Source of the DNA: an uncultured Blautia sp. | GTDB taxonomy: Bacteria > Bacillota > Clostridia > Lachnospirales > Lachnospiraceae | Reading direction: 5' to 3' | NCBI RefSeq assembly: GCF_937880195.1 | Contig: NZ_CALFLA010000009.1 | Coordinates: 1-64,000, forward strand | Length of the DNA: 64,000 bases | The notes under the pieces: model-generated | The model's database searches: none | What the model was told of the DNA's origin: nothing | The model's input: the letters and a program-made list of their open reading frames with translations, nothing else | Made by a program: the position numbers and the translations under genes | Part shown: positions 16,781 through 24,945 of the stretch, one piece after another | Position numbering within the stretch: position 1 is the first letter of the stretch | How the letters are laid out: each line of letters begins with the position of its first letter

Positions 16781-18220
16781 ATGGCAAAAGAGAAAAAATT
16801 AGTGGAAGCCATCACTTCTATGGAAGAAGATTTTGCACAATGGTATACGGACGTTGTAAAAAAAGCAGAGCTTTGCGACTATACAAGCGTAAAAGGCTGC
16901 ATGGTGATCAAACCTGCAGGTTATGCCATCTGGGAGAATATCCAGAATGAGCTGGACAGAAGATTCAAGGAAACAGGGGTACAGAATGTGTACATGCCTA
17001 TGTTTATTCCAGAATCTCTTCTTCAGAAGGAAAAAGACCATGTAGAGGGATTTGCGCCTGAAGTTGCATGGGTGACACATGGAGGACTGGATCCTCTTCA
17101 GGAGCGTCTTTGCGTACGTCCTACTTCCGAGACTCTGTTCTGCGATTTCTATCAGAAGGAAATCCAGTCTCACAGAGATCTGCCAAAGGTATATAACCAG
17201 TGGTGTTCTGTTGTGCGCTGGGAAAAAACAACACGTCCTTTCCTTCGCTCCAGAGAATTTTTGTGGCAGGAGGGACATACCGCTCATGCGACTGCCCAGG
17301 AAGCTGAAGAGAGAACCATCCAGATGCTGAACGTCTATGCGGATTTCTGTGAAGAAGTTCTGGCTATCCCGGTTGTAAAAGGACAGAAAACTGACAAAGA
17401 AAAATTTGCAGGAGCGGAGGCAACTTATACCATCGAGTCCCTGATGCACGACGGAAAGGCTCTGCAGTCAGGAACAAGCCATAACTTTGGAGACGGTTTT
17501 GCAAAAGCCTTTGGCATCCAGTACACAGATAAAGAAAACAAGCTCCAGTACGTTCATCAGACTTCCTGGGGAATGACAACCCGTATGATCGGAGCAATTA
17601 TTATGGTACACGGAGACAACAGCGGTCTTGTGCTGCCGCCGAGAATCGCACCTGTTCAGGCAGTGATCATTCCGATCCAGCAGCGTAAAGAAGGCGTACT
17701 TGAAAAAGCCGACCAGTTGTTTGCAGCATTAAGGGCAGCAGGAATCCGTGTAAAGGTAGACGATACAGACAGAAGTCCTGGATATAAGTTCTCCGAGCAG
17801 GAAATGAGAGGAATTCCGGTTCGTATTGAATGTGGTCCAAAGGATATTGAAAAAGGACAGGCTGTGATCTGCCGTCGTGATACAAGAGAAAAATATGTGG
17901 TTTCCTTTGAAGAGCTTAGCGCAAAGGTTCAGGAGATCCTGGATACCATGCAGAAGGATATGCTGGAAAGAGCTCGTGCTCACCGCGAGGAGCATACGTA
18001 TGTTGCCACAGATTATGAGACCTTCAAAGATACTGTTAATAATAAACCAGGCTTTGTAAAGGCTATGTGGTGCGGAGACCAGGCATGCGAGGATAAGATT
18101 AAAGAAGATGTTCAGGCAACTTCCAGATGTATGCCTTTTGAGCAGGAGCATTTAAGCGACGTCTGCGTGTGCTGCGGCAAACCGGCCAAAAAAATGGTTT
18201 ACTGGGGCAGAGCATATTAA
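16781..18220 (+). CDS. proS: Prolyl-tRNA synthetase, short (archaeal/eukaryotic-type) form
   Basis: Charges tRNA-Pro. The 479-residue protein lacks the large editing insertion of classical bacterial ProRS and has a C-terminal zinc-binding-like domain rich in cysteine (CGDQACEDK near 425 and [11 protein letters not shown] near 462), the type 3 architecture. Class II motif 2 is visible in RPTSETLF and following residues. The start has AAAGGAGAG. It is preceded by a T-box and followed 1 base later by the CCA-adding enzyme gene. Confidence 0.95.
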   Translation: MAKEKKLVEAITSMEEDFAQWYTDVVKKAELCDYTSVKGCMVIKPAGYAIWENIQNELDRRFKETGVQNVYMPMFIPESLLQKEKDHVEGFAPEVAWVTHGGLDPLQERLCVRPTSETLFCDFYQKEIQSHRDLPKVYNQWCSVVRWEKTTRPFLRSREFLWQEGHTAHATAQEAEERTIQMLNVYADFCEEVLAIPVVKGQKTDKEKFAGAEATYTIESLMHDGKALQSGTSHNFGDGFAKAFGIQYTDKENKLQYVHQTSWGMTTRMIGAIIMVHGDNSGLVLPPRIAPVQAVIIPIQQRKEGVLEKADQLFAALRAAGIRVKVDDTDRSPGYKFSEQEMRGIPVRIECGPKDIEKGQAVICRRDTREKYVVSFEELSAKVQEILDTMQKDMLERARAHREEHTYVATDYETFKDTVNNKPGFVKAMWCGDQACEDKIKEDVQATSRCMPFEQEHLSDVCVCCGKPAKKMVYWGRAY

Positions 18221-18221
18221 T

Positions 18222-19559
18222 ATGAAGCTTGAAATTCCCTCCAGTGCAGAAAAAATCCTGCGTATCCTGGAGGAAAGCGGGTATGAGGCCTATGTGGTGG
18301 GCGGCTGCGTCAGGGATTCTATCCTGGGACGCTGCCCGGATGACTGGGATATCACCACATCTGCTTCCCCGGAGCAGGTAAAGGCTTTGTTTCACAGAAC
18401 AGTTGATACCGGACTGCAGCATGGTACGGTGACAGTTCTTATGGACAGGGAAGGGTTTGAGGTGACAACCTACCGGGTAGACGGGGACTATGAAGACGGC
18501 CGCCACCCAAAAGAAGTTATGTTTACTGCAAGCCTGGAAGAGGATCTGAAACGGCGGGATTTTACCATCAATGCAATGGCATATCATCCAGATCGGGGAA
18601 TTGTGGATCTGTTTCATGGGATGGAGGATATGAAAAATCAAGTGATCCGCTGTGTAGGCGACCCAATGGAAAGATTTGGGGAAGACGCCCTTCGGATTCT
18701 TAGGGCAGTCAGGTTTTCTGCCCAGCTTGGGTTTTCGATCCATGAAAATACCAGACAGGGAATTTATGCTCTGGCAGGGAATCTTCATTATGTCAGTGCG
18801 GAGAGAATCCAGGTGGAGCTTGTGAAGCTTCTGGTTTCTGCTCATCCCGATTATCTTCGGACTGCTTATGAGACAGGGATCACAAAAGAGTTCCTTCCTG
18901 AGTTTGACCTTTGTATGGAAACAGAGCAGAATACTCCTCATCATTGTTATACGGTGGGAGAGCATACACTTCAGAGCCTTTTGAATGTTCGGGCAGATAA
19001 GGTTTTGAGACTGACCATGCTTCTTCATGATATCGGAAAGCCGGTTATGAAAACAACAGATGAAAACAACAGAGATCATTTTAAGATGCACGGACCGGAA
19101 AGTGAAAAAATGGCAAAAGCAATTCTACGAAGACTGAAGTTTGATAACGATACCATTCATAAGGTGTGCAGATTGGTGAAATGGCATGATGCCAGACCGC
19201 TGCCGGAAATGACTTCTGTACGACGGGCAGTGAATCAGATTGGAGAGGATATTTTTCCTCTTTATCTGGAAGTGCAAAAAGCAGATATGCTGGCTCAGAG
19301 CTTTTATAAAAGAGAGGAAAAGCAACAGAGACTCATTGGCGTAGAGAAGTGCTATGAAGAGATTCTTAAGAAACAGCAGTGCGTTTCTCTGAAAAATCTT
19401 GCTGTTACAGGAAGAGATCTGATCGGTGCAGGATGTAAGCCGGGCCCAAGGCTTGGAGAGATACTGGACGCTATGCTTGCCCATGTGCTGGAGTACCCGG
19501 AAGACAACACAAAAGAAAAGTTGATGGATCTTCTGAAAAATGATCTGTCTGCCATATAA
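18222..19559 (+). CDS. cca: CCA tRNA nucleotidyltransferase with HD domain
   Basis: Adds or repairs the 3' CCA end of tRNAs. The 445 residues begin with a class II nucleotidyltransferase head (GGCVRDSILG near 27, catalytic DDWDIT near 41), the RRDFTINAMAY motif near 111, RNA-binding helices, and an HD phosphohydrolase domain (LLHDIGKP near 267). Starting one base after the proS stop, it shares the proS transcript and hence its T-box control. Poly(A) polymerase activity is an unlikely alternative. Confidence 0.92.
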   Translation: MKLEIPSSAEKILRILEESGYEAYVVGGCVRDSILGRCPDDWDITTSASPEQVKALFHRTVDTGLQHGTVTVLMDREGFEVTTYRVDGDYEDGRHPKEVMFTASLEEDLKRRDFTINAMAYHPDRGIVDLFHGMEDMKNQVIRCVGDPMERFGEDALRILRAVRFSAQLGFSIHENTRQGIYALAGNLHYVSAERIQVELVKLLVSAHPDYLRTAYETGITKEFLPEFDLCMETEQNTPHHCYTVGEHTLQSLLNVRADKVLRLTMLLHDIGKPVMKTTDENNRDHFKMHGPESEKMAKAILRRLKFDNDTIHKVCRLVKWHDARPLPEMTSVRRAVNQIGEDIFPLYLEVQKADMLAQSFYKREEKQQRLIGVEKCYEEILKKQQCVSLKNLAVTGRDLIGAGCKPGPRLGEILDAMLAHVLEYPEDNTKEKLMDLLKNDLSAI

Positions 19560-19575
19560 TATAGAAAGAAAAAAG

Positions 19576-19609
19576 GAATCTGCAAGGCCTGCAGGTTCTT
19601 TTTTTTAGG
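19576..19609 (+). terminator. Terminator after cca
   Basis: GAATCTGCA and TGCAGGTTC pair around AGGCC and are followed by a run of eight T. Confidence 0.8.
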
Positions 19610-19727
19610 AAAGGAGTACATTCTGTACTAACTTTCCTAATAAATGTAACAGGAAATTATTATGAGAATGCTTCATAATCCCCGGCCCTGTGTACATAAG
19701 ATAGAAGGTACAAAAAATGAGGGGGAA

Positions 19728-20705
19728 ATGGATTTGTATGATTATGGACTCAGCACTCTGGCACAGTACGAGCTTACTGTAAAAAGCACGGCGCGTACCA
19801 GAGGAGCGCTTCTCTGTCAGACAGACAAAGGAATTTTTATCATACGTGAATTTAAAGGCTCAGAGAAAAAACTTCAAAAGCAGCAGGAACTCCTTGCCAG
19901 GCTTTGGGAACAGGGCTGTCTTGTGGATGTATATATTCCAAATAAAGAAGAAAGCCTTATTTCCTATGATAAAGATGGGATTCCTTATACGCTGCAGCAG
20001 TGGTTTCAGGGGAGAGAATGTGACGCCAGATCAAGAGAGGACGTTTTTTCTTCTGTTCGTACTCTGGCAAAGATCCATAAAGAGATGCACCTTGACCTGG
20101 AAGCAGATTATATGGAAACCAGTCTTGAGGATGAATATCGGCGCCACAATCAGGAATTGAAAAAAATACGCAGGTTTATCCGAAAAAAAGGTCCTTCCTG
20201 CACATTTGAAAAGGAATACCTGAAACACGTGGAATGGTTTTTGGAACAGGCGGAGACAGCGTCAGAGCTGCTGGAATCCTCTTCCTATCAAAAACTTCGT
20301 GAAGAAGCAAAAAAGAAGGGGAATATCTGCCATGGCGAGTATAATCAGCATAATGTGCTGATAACAGGTCAGGGAAATGCAGTAACTGGGTTTTCTCACT
20401 GGTGTTATGGAATACAGACGGGGGATCTTTACCGTTTTATGCGTAAGATTCTTGAAAAATCCAACTGGAATATTCAGACTGGCAGGGAAATGCTTAATAC
20501 CTACGACAGGATCCGATCTATATCCAAGGAAGAAATAGAAAATCTAAAGATCCGTTTTTCCTATCCTGATAAGTTCTGGAAGTTATCTAATTATTATTAT
20601 ACACACAGCAAAGCATGGGTTTCAGAGAAAAACACAGAAAAGTTCCAGACACTGATCCGTCAGAAAGAAAAATGGGAGCGCTTTTGTGAAGAATGCTTTA
20701 GATAA
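19728..20705 (+). CDS. CotS-family spore coat kinase-like protein
   Basis: A 325-residue protein of the CotS/aminoglycoside-phosphotransferase-like family found in spore coats. The pattern YDYGLSTLAQYELTVKS then RGALLCQTDKGIFIIREF resembles the kinase N-lobe start of this family. The catalytic-loop equivalent is ICHGEYNQHNVLI near residue 203, with G-E in place of the HGD kinase motif and GFSHWCYG in place of a metal-binding IDFD, so activity may be lost. The ATG at 19728 with GAGG five bases ahead is preferred; an upstream ATG at 19662 would add 22 atypical residues. Confidence 0.75.
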   Translation: MDLYDYGLSTLAQYELTVKSTARTRGALLCQTDKGIFIIREFKGSEKKLQKQQELLARLWEQGCLVDVYIPNKEESLISYDKDGIPYTLQQWFQGRECDARSREDVFSSVRTLAKIHKEMHLDLEADYMETSLEDEYRRHNQELKKIRRFIRKKGPSCTFEKEYLKHVEWFLEQAETASELLESSSYQKLREEAKKKGNICHGEYNQHNVLITGQGNAVTGFSHWCYGIQTGDLYRFMRKILEKSNWNIQTGREMLNTYDRIRSISKEEIENLKIRFSYPDKFWKLSNYYYTHSKAWVSEKNTEKFQTLIRQKEKWERFCEECFR

Positions 20706-20719
20706 AAGACGGTTCATAC

Positions 20720-20748
20720 TTCCCTTTTGTGCAAAATAGGTGTATAAT
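20720..20748 (+). promoter_or_regulatory. Promoter of phosphoglucomutase gene
   Basis: TTCCCT (20720-20725), 17-base spacer, TATAAT (20743-20748). The -35 is weak. Confidence 0.5.
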
Positions 20749-20759
20749 TAGAAATCATG

Positions 20760-20777
20760 ATTACTGTTTACAGTAAT
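20760..20777. promoter_or_regulatory. Palindromic operator candidate, copy 2
   Basis: ATTACTGTTTACAGTAAT is a perfect palindrome with 8-base arms around TT. It shares TTACTGT-NN-ACAGTAA with the site at 12919-12936 and the same position relative to the -10 element, just after the predicted transcription start. Confidence 0.55.
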
Positions 20778-20830
20778 AAACCAGATGTCCGCATTGCGGA
20801 TAAAAACAAGACACAGGGAGGTATAGCGGT

Positions 20831-22564
20831 ATGGATTACAGAGAAGTATACGAGCAGTGGCTTGCAAACCCATACTTCGATGAAGCAACCAAGGAAGAAC
20901 TGAAAAACATCGCAGAAGAAGAAAATGAAATTAAGGAACGTTTCTATATGGACCTGGAATTTGGCACAGCAGGTCTTCGTGGAATTATTGGCGCAGGAAC
21001 GAACCGCATGAATATTTATGTAGTAAGAAGAGCAACACAGGGACTGGCTAACTATATTGCAAAAGTTGACAAGAAATCTCAGGGAGTGGCAATTGCATAC
21101 GATTCCCGTCATATGTCACCGGAATTTGCGCAGGAGGCGGCTCTTTGCCTTGCTGCTAACGGAATTAAGGCATACATTTTTGAATCCTTAAGACCTACGC
21201 CGGAGCTGTCTTTTGCAGTCCGCCATCTGGGCTGTATTGCCGGTATTAACGTGACAGCCAGCCATAACCCGCCGGAATATAATGGATATAAGGTTTACTG
21301 GGAAGACGGCGCGCAGATCACACCGCCTCATGACAGCGGAATCATGGGAGAGGTAAAAGCAATTTCCGATTGGAATACCGTAAAGACCATGGACAAGGCA
21401 GAAGCAGAAAAAGCCGGACTTTATGAAGTGATCGGACAGGATATTGACGACGCTTATATTGCAGAATTAAAGAAACAGGTGATCCACCATGACGCTATCG
21501 AGGCAGAAGGAAAGAATCTGAAGATTGTTTATTCACCTCTTCATGGAACAGGAAATATTCCTGCAAGAAGAATCTTGAAAGAACTTGGATTTGAGAACGT
21601 ATATGTTGTTAAGGAACAGGAACTGCCGGATGGAGATTTCCCAACTGTCAGCTATCCGAACCCGGAGGCTGCAGAAGCCTTTGAGCTGGGTCTGAAGCTG
21701 GCGAAAGAAGTAGACGCAGATCTTGTTCTTGCTACCGACCCGGACGCAGACCGTCTCGGCGTTCGCGTAAAGGATAAAAACGGCGAGTATCATGATCTTA
21801 CAGGAAATATGTCAGGATGTCTGCTTGCAAATTATGAAATCGGACAGCGCAAGGCAGTAAACGGAAGCCTTCCAGAGGACGGAGCCCTGATCAAGACTAT
21901 CGTTACCAGCAATCTGGCAGATGCTATTGCAAGAGGCTATGGCGTAAATCTTATTGAGGTTCTTACAGGTTTTAAATTCATCGGACAGCAGATTCTTGGA
22001 TTTGAAAACAGCGGAAAAGGAACATACCTTTTTGGATTTGAAGAAAGCTACGGCTGCCTGATCGGTACATATGCAAGAGATAAAGACGCTATTGTTGCTA
22101 CAATGGCGCTCTGCGAGGCTGCGGCTTACTATAAGAGCCAGGGCAAGACTCTCTGGGATGCAATGATCGAGATGTATGAACAGTACGGATATTATAAGGA
22201 TGATATTAAATCCGTTACTCTTAAGGGAATTGAGGGGCTTCAGAAGATCCAGGAGATCATGGATACCCTTCGTCAGAATCCTCCGACAGAATTTGCCGGC
22301 CATAAGGTAGTATCCGCAAGAGACTATAAGAAGGATACAGTTACAGATCTGGCTACAGGAGAGGTGAAACCTACAGGTCTTCCAAACTCCAATGTTCTGT
22401 ATTATGATCTGACAGACGATGCATGGGTATGCGTTCGTCCTTCCGGTACAGAGCCTAAAGTGAAATTCTACTATGGAGTTAAGGGAAGCTCTCTTGAGGA
22501 CGCAGACCAGAAGTCAGCGGTTATGGGCGAGGCAGTTCTTGCTATGGTAAACGCGATGTTATAA
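20831..22564 (+). CDS. Phospho-sugar mutase (phosphoglucomutase type)
   Basis: Interconverts glucose 1-phosphate and glucose 6-phosphate, or related mannose phosphates. The 577 residues carry the four alpha-phosphohexomutase motifs: active-site serine in TASHNPPEYNGYKVYW (near 141), metal-binding DPDADRLGVR (near 303), sugar-binding GFEESYG (near 403) and phosphate-binding RPSGTEPKVKFY (near 536). The length matches the Firmicutes PgcA/PGM2 group. It has its own promoter and a palindromic operator candidate. Confidence 0.93.
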   Translation: MDYREVYEQWLANPYFDEATKEELKNIAEEENEIKERFYMDLEFGTAGLRGIIGAGTNRMNIYVVRRATQGLANYIAKVDKKSQGVAIAYDSRHMSPEFAQEAALCLAANGIKAYIFESLRPTPELSFAVRHLGCIAGINVTASHNPPEYNGYKVYWEDGAQITPPHDSGIMGEVKAISDWNTVKTMDKAEAEKAGLYEVIGQDIDDAYIAELKKQVIHHDAIEAEGKNLKIVYSPLHGTGNIPARRILKELGFENVYVVKEQELPDGDFPTVSYPNPEAAEAFELGLKLAKEVDADLVLATDPDADRLGVRVKDKNGEYHDLTGNMSGCLLANYEIGQRKAVNGSLPEDGALIKTIVTSNLADAIARGYGVNLIEVLTGFKFIGQQILGFENSGKGTYLFGFEESYGCLIGTYARDKDAIVATMALCEAAAYYKSQGKTLWDAMIEMYEQYGYYKDDIKSVTLKGIEGLQKIQEIMDTLRQNPPTEFAGHKVVSARDYKKDTVTDLATGEVKPTGLPNSNVLYYDLTDDAWVCVRPSGTEPKVKFYYGVKGSSLEDADQKSAVMGEAVLAMVNAML

Positions 22565-22576
22565 TTGTGGTGAAAA

Positions 22577-22963
22577 ATGGAAGTATTTGATGAATTTATG
22601 GATGTGGTCAGGGCAGTTCGCAGAAACTGCCCCTGGGATAAGGTACAGACCCATGAAAGTCTGAAACCCTATCTTGTTAATGAAACAAATGAGCTTCTGG
22701 AGGGAATTGACCGCCTGGATAAGGAAGGCGACAGTGAAAACCTTTGCGAGGAGCTTGGAGATGTTCTTTTTCAGGTGGCGCTTCACAGCGTGATCGCACA
22801 GGAGGAGGGGCTTTTTACCATAGAAGATGTGGTTAAGGGAATCTCCTCAAAAATGCAGTTCCGCCACCCAAAAATCTTTTCTCCAGAGGATTTGGAAGCG
22901 GCCTCTCTTACCTGGGACGAGCTTAAAAAAAGGGAGAAGGAAGGGCGTGGACAGACACGCTGA
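22577..22963 (+). CDS. mazG: MazG-type nucleotide pyrophosphohydrolase
   Basis: Hydrolyses nucleoside triphosphates to monophosphates, a housecleaning function. At 128 residues it is a single MazG domain. The metal-binding pattern is NETNELLEGI (near 34) plus EELGDVLFQVALHS (near 56). B. subtilis has a longer YabN at this chromosomal place with an extra methylase-like domain that is missing here. It follows the mutase gene by 12 bases. Confidence 0.9.
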   Translation: MEVFDEFMDVVRAVRRNCPWDKVQTHESLKPYLVNETNELLEGIDRLDKEGDSENLCEELGDVLFQVALHSVIAQEEGLFTIEDVVKGISSKMQFRHPKIFSPEDLEAASLTWDELKKREKEGRGQTR

Positions 22964-23000
22964 AAATGGTGCTTTTCATGGAAAAATAGCACAAAAAACC

Positions 23001-23029
23001 TTGACAACCAATAGGAAAAGGTATATAAA
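23001..23029 (+). promoter_or_regulatory. hup promoter
   Basis: TTGACA (23001-23006), 17-base spacer, TATAAA (23024-23029), 75 bases before the HU start. Confidence 0.75.
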
Positions 23030-23103
23030 TAGTAAATAGCGTGTGAGCGACAGGAAGCGTAACGCAGGAATAAAGAAAGAGAGCATATATAGGAGGAAAC
23101 ACC

Positions 23104-23382
23104 ATGAATAAAACCGAATTAATATCAGCAATGGCGAAAGAGACTAACCTTTCCAAAAAAGATGTAGAGGCAGTTCTTAAATCTTTCACCGATGTTGTGG
23201 CATCCGAACTGAAAAAAGGCGGTAAGATCCAGCTTGTTGGCTTTGGTACTTTTGAAGTAAGCGAAAGAGCAGCAAGAGAAGGAAGAAATCCGCATACTGG
23301 TGAAACCATGAAAATCGAAGCTTCCAAAGCACCAAAATTCAAAGCAGGCAAGGCATTAAAGGATCTCGTAAACGAGAAATAA
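23104..23382 (+). CDS. HU-family DNA-binding protein
   Basis: Nucleoid protein that bends and compacts DNA. The 92 residues are full length. The family signature GFGTFEVSERAAREGRNPHTG with the arm-tip RNP motif is at about residues 46-66. It has a consensus promoter, an AGGAGG site and its own terminator, as expected of a highly expressed gene. Confidence 0.96.
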   Translation: MNKTELISAMAKETNLSKKDVEAVLKSFTDVVASELKKGGKIQLVGFGTFEVSERAAREGRNPHTGETMKIEASKAPKFKAGKALKDLVNEK

Positions 23383-23397
23383 TAAGAATTGATTATC

Positions 23398-23424
23398 AGG
23401 GGGAACGGTTCGTTCCCCCTTTTT
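23398..23424 (+). terminator. Terminator after hup
   Basis: AGGGGGAACG and CGTTCCCCCT form a perfect 10-bp stem with a GTT loop, followed by TTTTT. Confidence 0.9.
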
Positions 23425-23493
23425 TAGTGGTAAGTAATAATAAATTACAGCAAGAACACCGGAGCGTTCTTGAATTTAGAAAAGGAGAGAACT

Positions 23494-23733
23494 ATGAGAC
23501 TTGACAAATATTTAAAAGTATCTCGTCTGATCAAAAGAAGAACAGTAGCAAACGAGGCCTGCGACGCAGGAAGAGTTCTTTTGAACGATAAGCCTGCACG
23601 GGCGTCAGCACAGGTAAAAGCAGGGGATAAAGTAGAAATCCAGTTTGGCGGCAAAAGCGTGAAGGTGGAAGTTCTTGACGTAAAAGAGACTGTCCGCAAG
23701 GAAGAGGCGGAGAGCATGTTCCGCTACCTCTAA
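23494..23733 (+). CDS. rqcP: S4-domain RNA-binding protein RqcP (YabO)
   Basis: Ribosome quality control factor that stabilises the P-site tRNA on stalled 50S subunits during alanine tailing by RqcH (known from B. subtilis). The 79 residues are an S4 domain: MRLDKYLKVSRLIKRRTVAN with the GRVLLND turn. The ATG with AAAGGAG is chosen over a TTG eight codons upstream. Its place before yabP and yabQ is conserved. Confidence 0.93.
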   Translation: MRLDKYLKVSRLIKRRTVANEACDAGRVLLNDKPARASAQVKAGDKVEIQFGGKSVKVEVLDVKETVRKEEAESMFRYL

Positions 23734-23786
23734 AAGATACGTCTATTTAGAATGGTTTTCTCATAGATTGTTTAGGGAAAGAGGCA

Positions 23787-24083
23787 ATGGAGGCCAATGT
23801 TTTGGAAGAAAAGAAAACAATCCTTTCCCACAGAATCATCATAGAAAACCGTCAGACGGGCATGGTGACAGGCGTCCGCGACGTATATTCCTTTCATGAG
23901 GGGGAAATCCTTCTGGACACAGAAGGGGGAAAGCTGTCTGTTAAGGGGGAAATGCTTCATGTAAAGAGGCTGAACCTGGAAAAGGGAGAAGCAGATATAG
24001 AAGGAAAGATCAGCAGTTTTTCCTACTTATCAAAAAATACAGACAAAAAAGAAGAATCTCTGCTGAAACGGATGTTCCGGTGA
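23787..24083 (+). CDS. yabP: Sporulation protein YabP
   Basis: A 98-residue YabP/YqfC-family protein needed for spore development in B. subtilis, in the mother-cell programme. The family core is the central beta-rich part from HRIIIENRQTGMVTGVRDVY to SVKGEMLHVKRLNLEKG. Position between rqcP and yabQ supports the call. Confidence 0.88.
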   Translation: MEANVLEEKKTILSHRIIIENRQTGMVTGVRDVYSFHEGEILLDTEGGKLSVKGEMLHVKRLNLEKGEADIEGKISSFSYLSKNTDKKEESLLKRMFR

Positions 24084-24086
24084 TAT

Positions 24087-24569
24087 ATGAGCAGCTATAT
24101 GGAATATGAAGCAATGCTTTTCGGACTTTCTGTGGGAATGGGAGCAGCGCTGTATCTTTGCTATGAATTGCTTGCAGCTCTGAGAAAAGTTTTTTTTCGC
24201 CATAAGGCGGTGTGGAATGCTCTGGATGTGTTTTACTGGATTGGGGCAGGTTTTTTTGTGTTCTGTATGGTTTACCGTTTTAATCAGGGTATTTTGCGGA
24301 GTTTTTTGTTTCTGGGAAATTTCCTTGGAGCATGGATCTGCAGCAGGACAGCAGGGCGGTTATTGGGCAGGCTGATAGGCCGGTTATTGGAAATTTGTGT
24401 CTTTCATATAAAAAATATGACAAAGAGGTTGCTATTTTTTCTTGGAAGATGTAATATTTTAATGTATAGTCTCAGGATATTACATAAAAAGCAGTTTTTT
24501 GGAAATAAGAGGGTCAGACAGGTTGAAAAAGTCAAAAAGAAAAAAGACAAAAAAGAGAATAAAGAATAA
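24087..24569 (+). CDS. yabQ: Sporulation membrane protein YabQ
   Basis: A 160-residue integral membrane protein with about four hydrophobic segments (10-30, 45-65, 70-90, 100-120) and a lysine-rich tail. YabQ is required for spore cortex formation in B. subtilis. The call rests on hydropathy, the start YMEYEAMLFGLSVGMGAALYL pattern and gene order. It overlaps divIC by 47 bases. Confidence 0.85.
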   Translation: MSSYMEYEAMLFGLSVGMGAALYLCYELLAALRKVFFRHKAVWNALDVFYWIGAGFFVFCMVYRFNQGILRSFLFLGNFLGAWICSRTAGRLLGRLIGRLLEICVFHIKNMTKRLLFFLGRCNILMYSLRILHKKQFFGNKRVRQVEKVKKKKDKKENKE

Positions 24570-24837
24570 CTACCTGGGTATGGCTGTTATTTCTGTTGTT
24601 GTCCTGCTTCTTCTGGGAGGAATGGCTGTCCAGAGCCAGAGCATGAGGAATAAAATCGCTTATTATGACGCTCAGGCCGCAGAACTGGAGAAGCAGATTT
24701 CCTATGAGCAGGAGCGCACACAGGAGATTGAGCAGCGTAAAGCATATATGCAGACAGACGAGTATGCTGCAGAGGTTGCCAGGGACAGACTTGGTCTTGT
24801 AAAAGAAAACGAAACTGTGTTTGAAGAAGAAAAATAA
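24523..24837 (+). CDS. divIC: Cell-division protein DivIC/FtsB family
   Basis: Bitopic septum protein of the FtsB/DivIC family, 104 residues. It has a very basic N-terminal tail, one transmembrane helix (about 19-39), and an extracytoplasmic coiled coil rich in Glu/Gln, ending in the family motif EVARDRLGLVKENE. The TTG at 24523 with AGAGGG ahead is preferred; a TTG 24 bases upstream is also possible. The overlap with yabQ is unusual but both frames look real. Confidence 0.88.
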   Translation: MKKSKRKKTKKRIKNNYLGMAVISVVVLLLLGGMAVQSQSMRNKIAYYDAQAAELEKQISYEQERTQEIEQRKAYMQTDEYAAEVARDRLGLVKENETVFEEEK

Positions 24838-24878
24838 CACGGATTTTGGAGAAAAGTTTTTTTTCTGTTCGTCTGTGT

Positions 24879-24911
24879 TTGACAGATATTTTATATCCCA
24901 TCCGCTATAAT
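24879..24911 (+). promoter_or_regulatory. spoIIE promoter with 21-base spacer, Spo0A-type
   Basis: TTGACA (24879-24884) and TATAAT (24906-24911) are both consensus but 21 bases apart. B. subtilis spoIIE and spoIIG promoters are known for such long spacers and depend on Spo0A with sigma-A. TTTGACA at 24878-24884 matches the reverse 0A-box TTCGACA at 6 of 7 positions and overlaps the -35, the activator placement seen at spoIIG. Confidence 0.65.
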
Positions 24912-24945
24912 GTCACCTGATGAAGTGTGCAAGGGGGAGGGGAAT

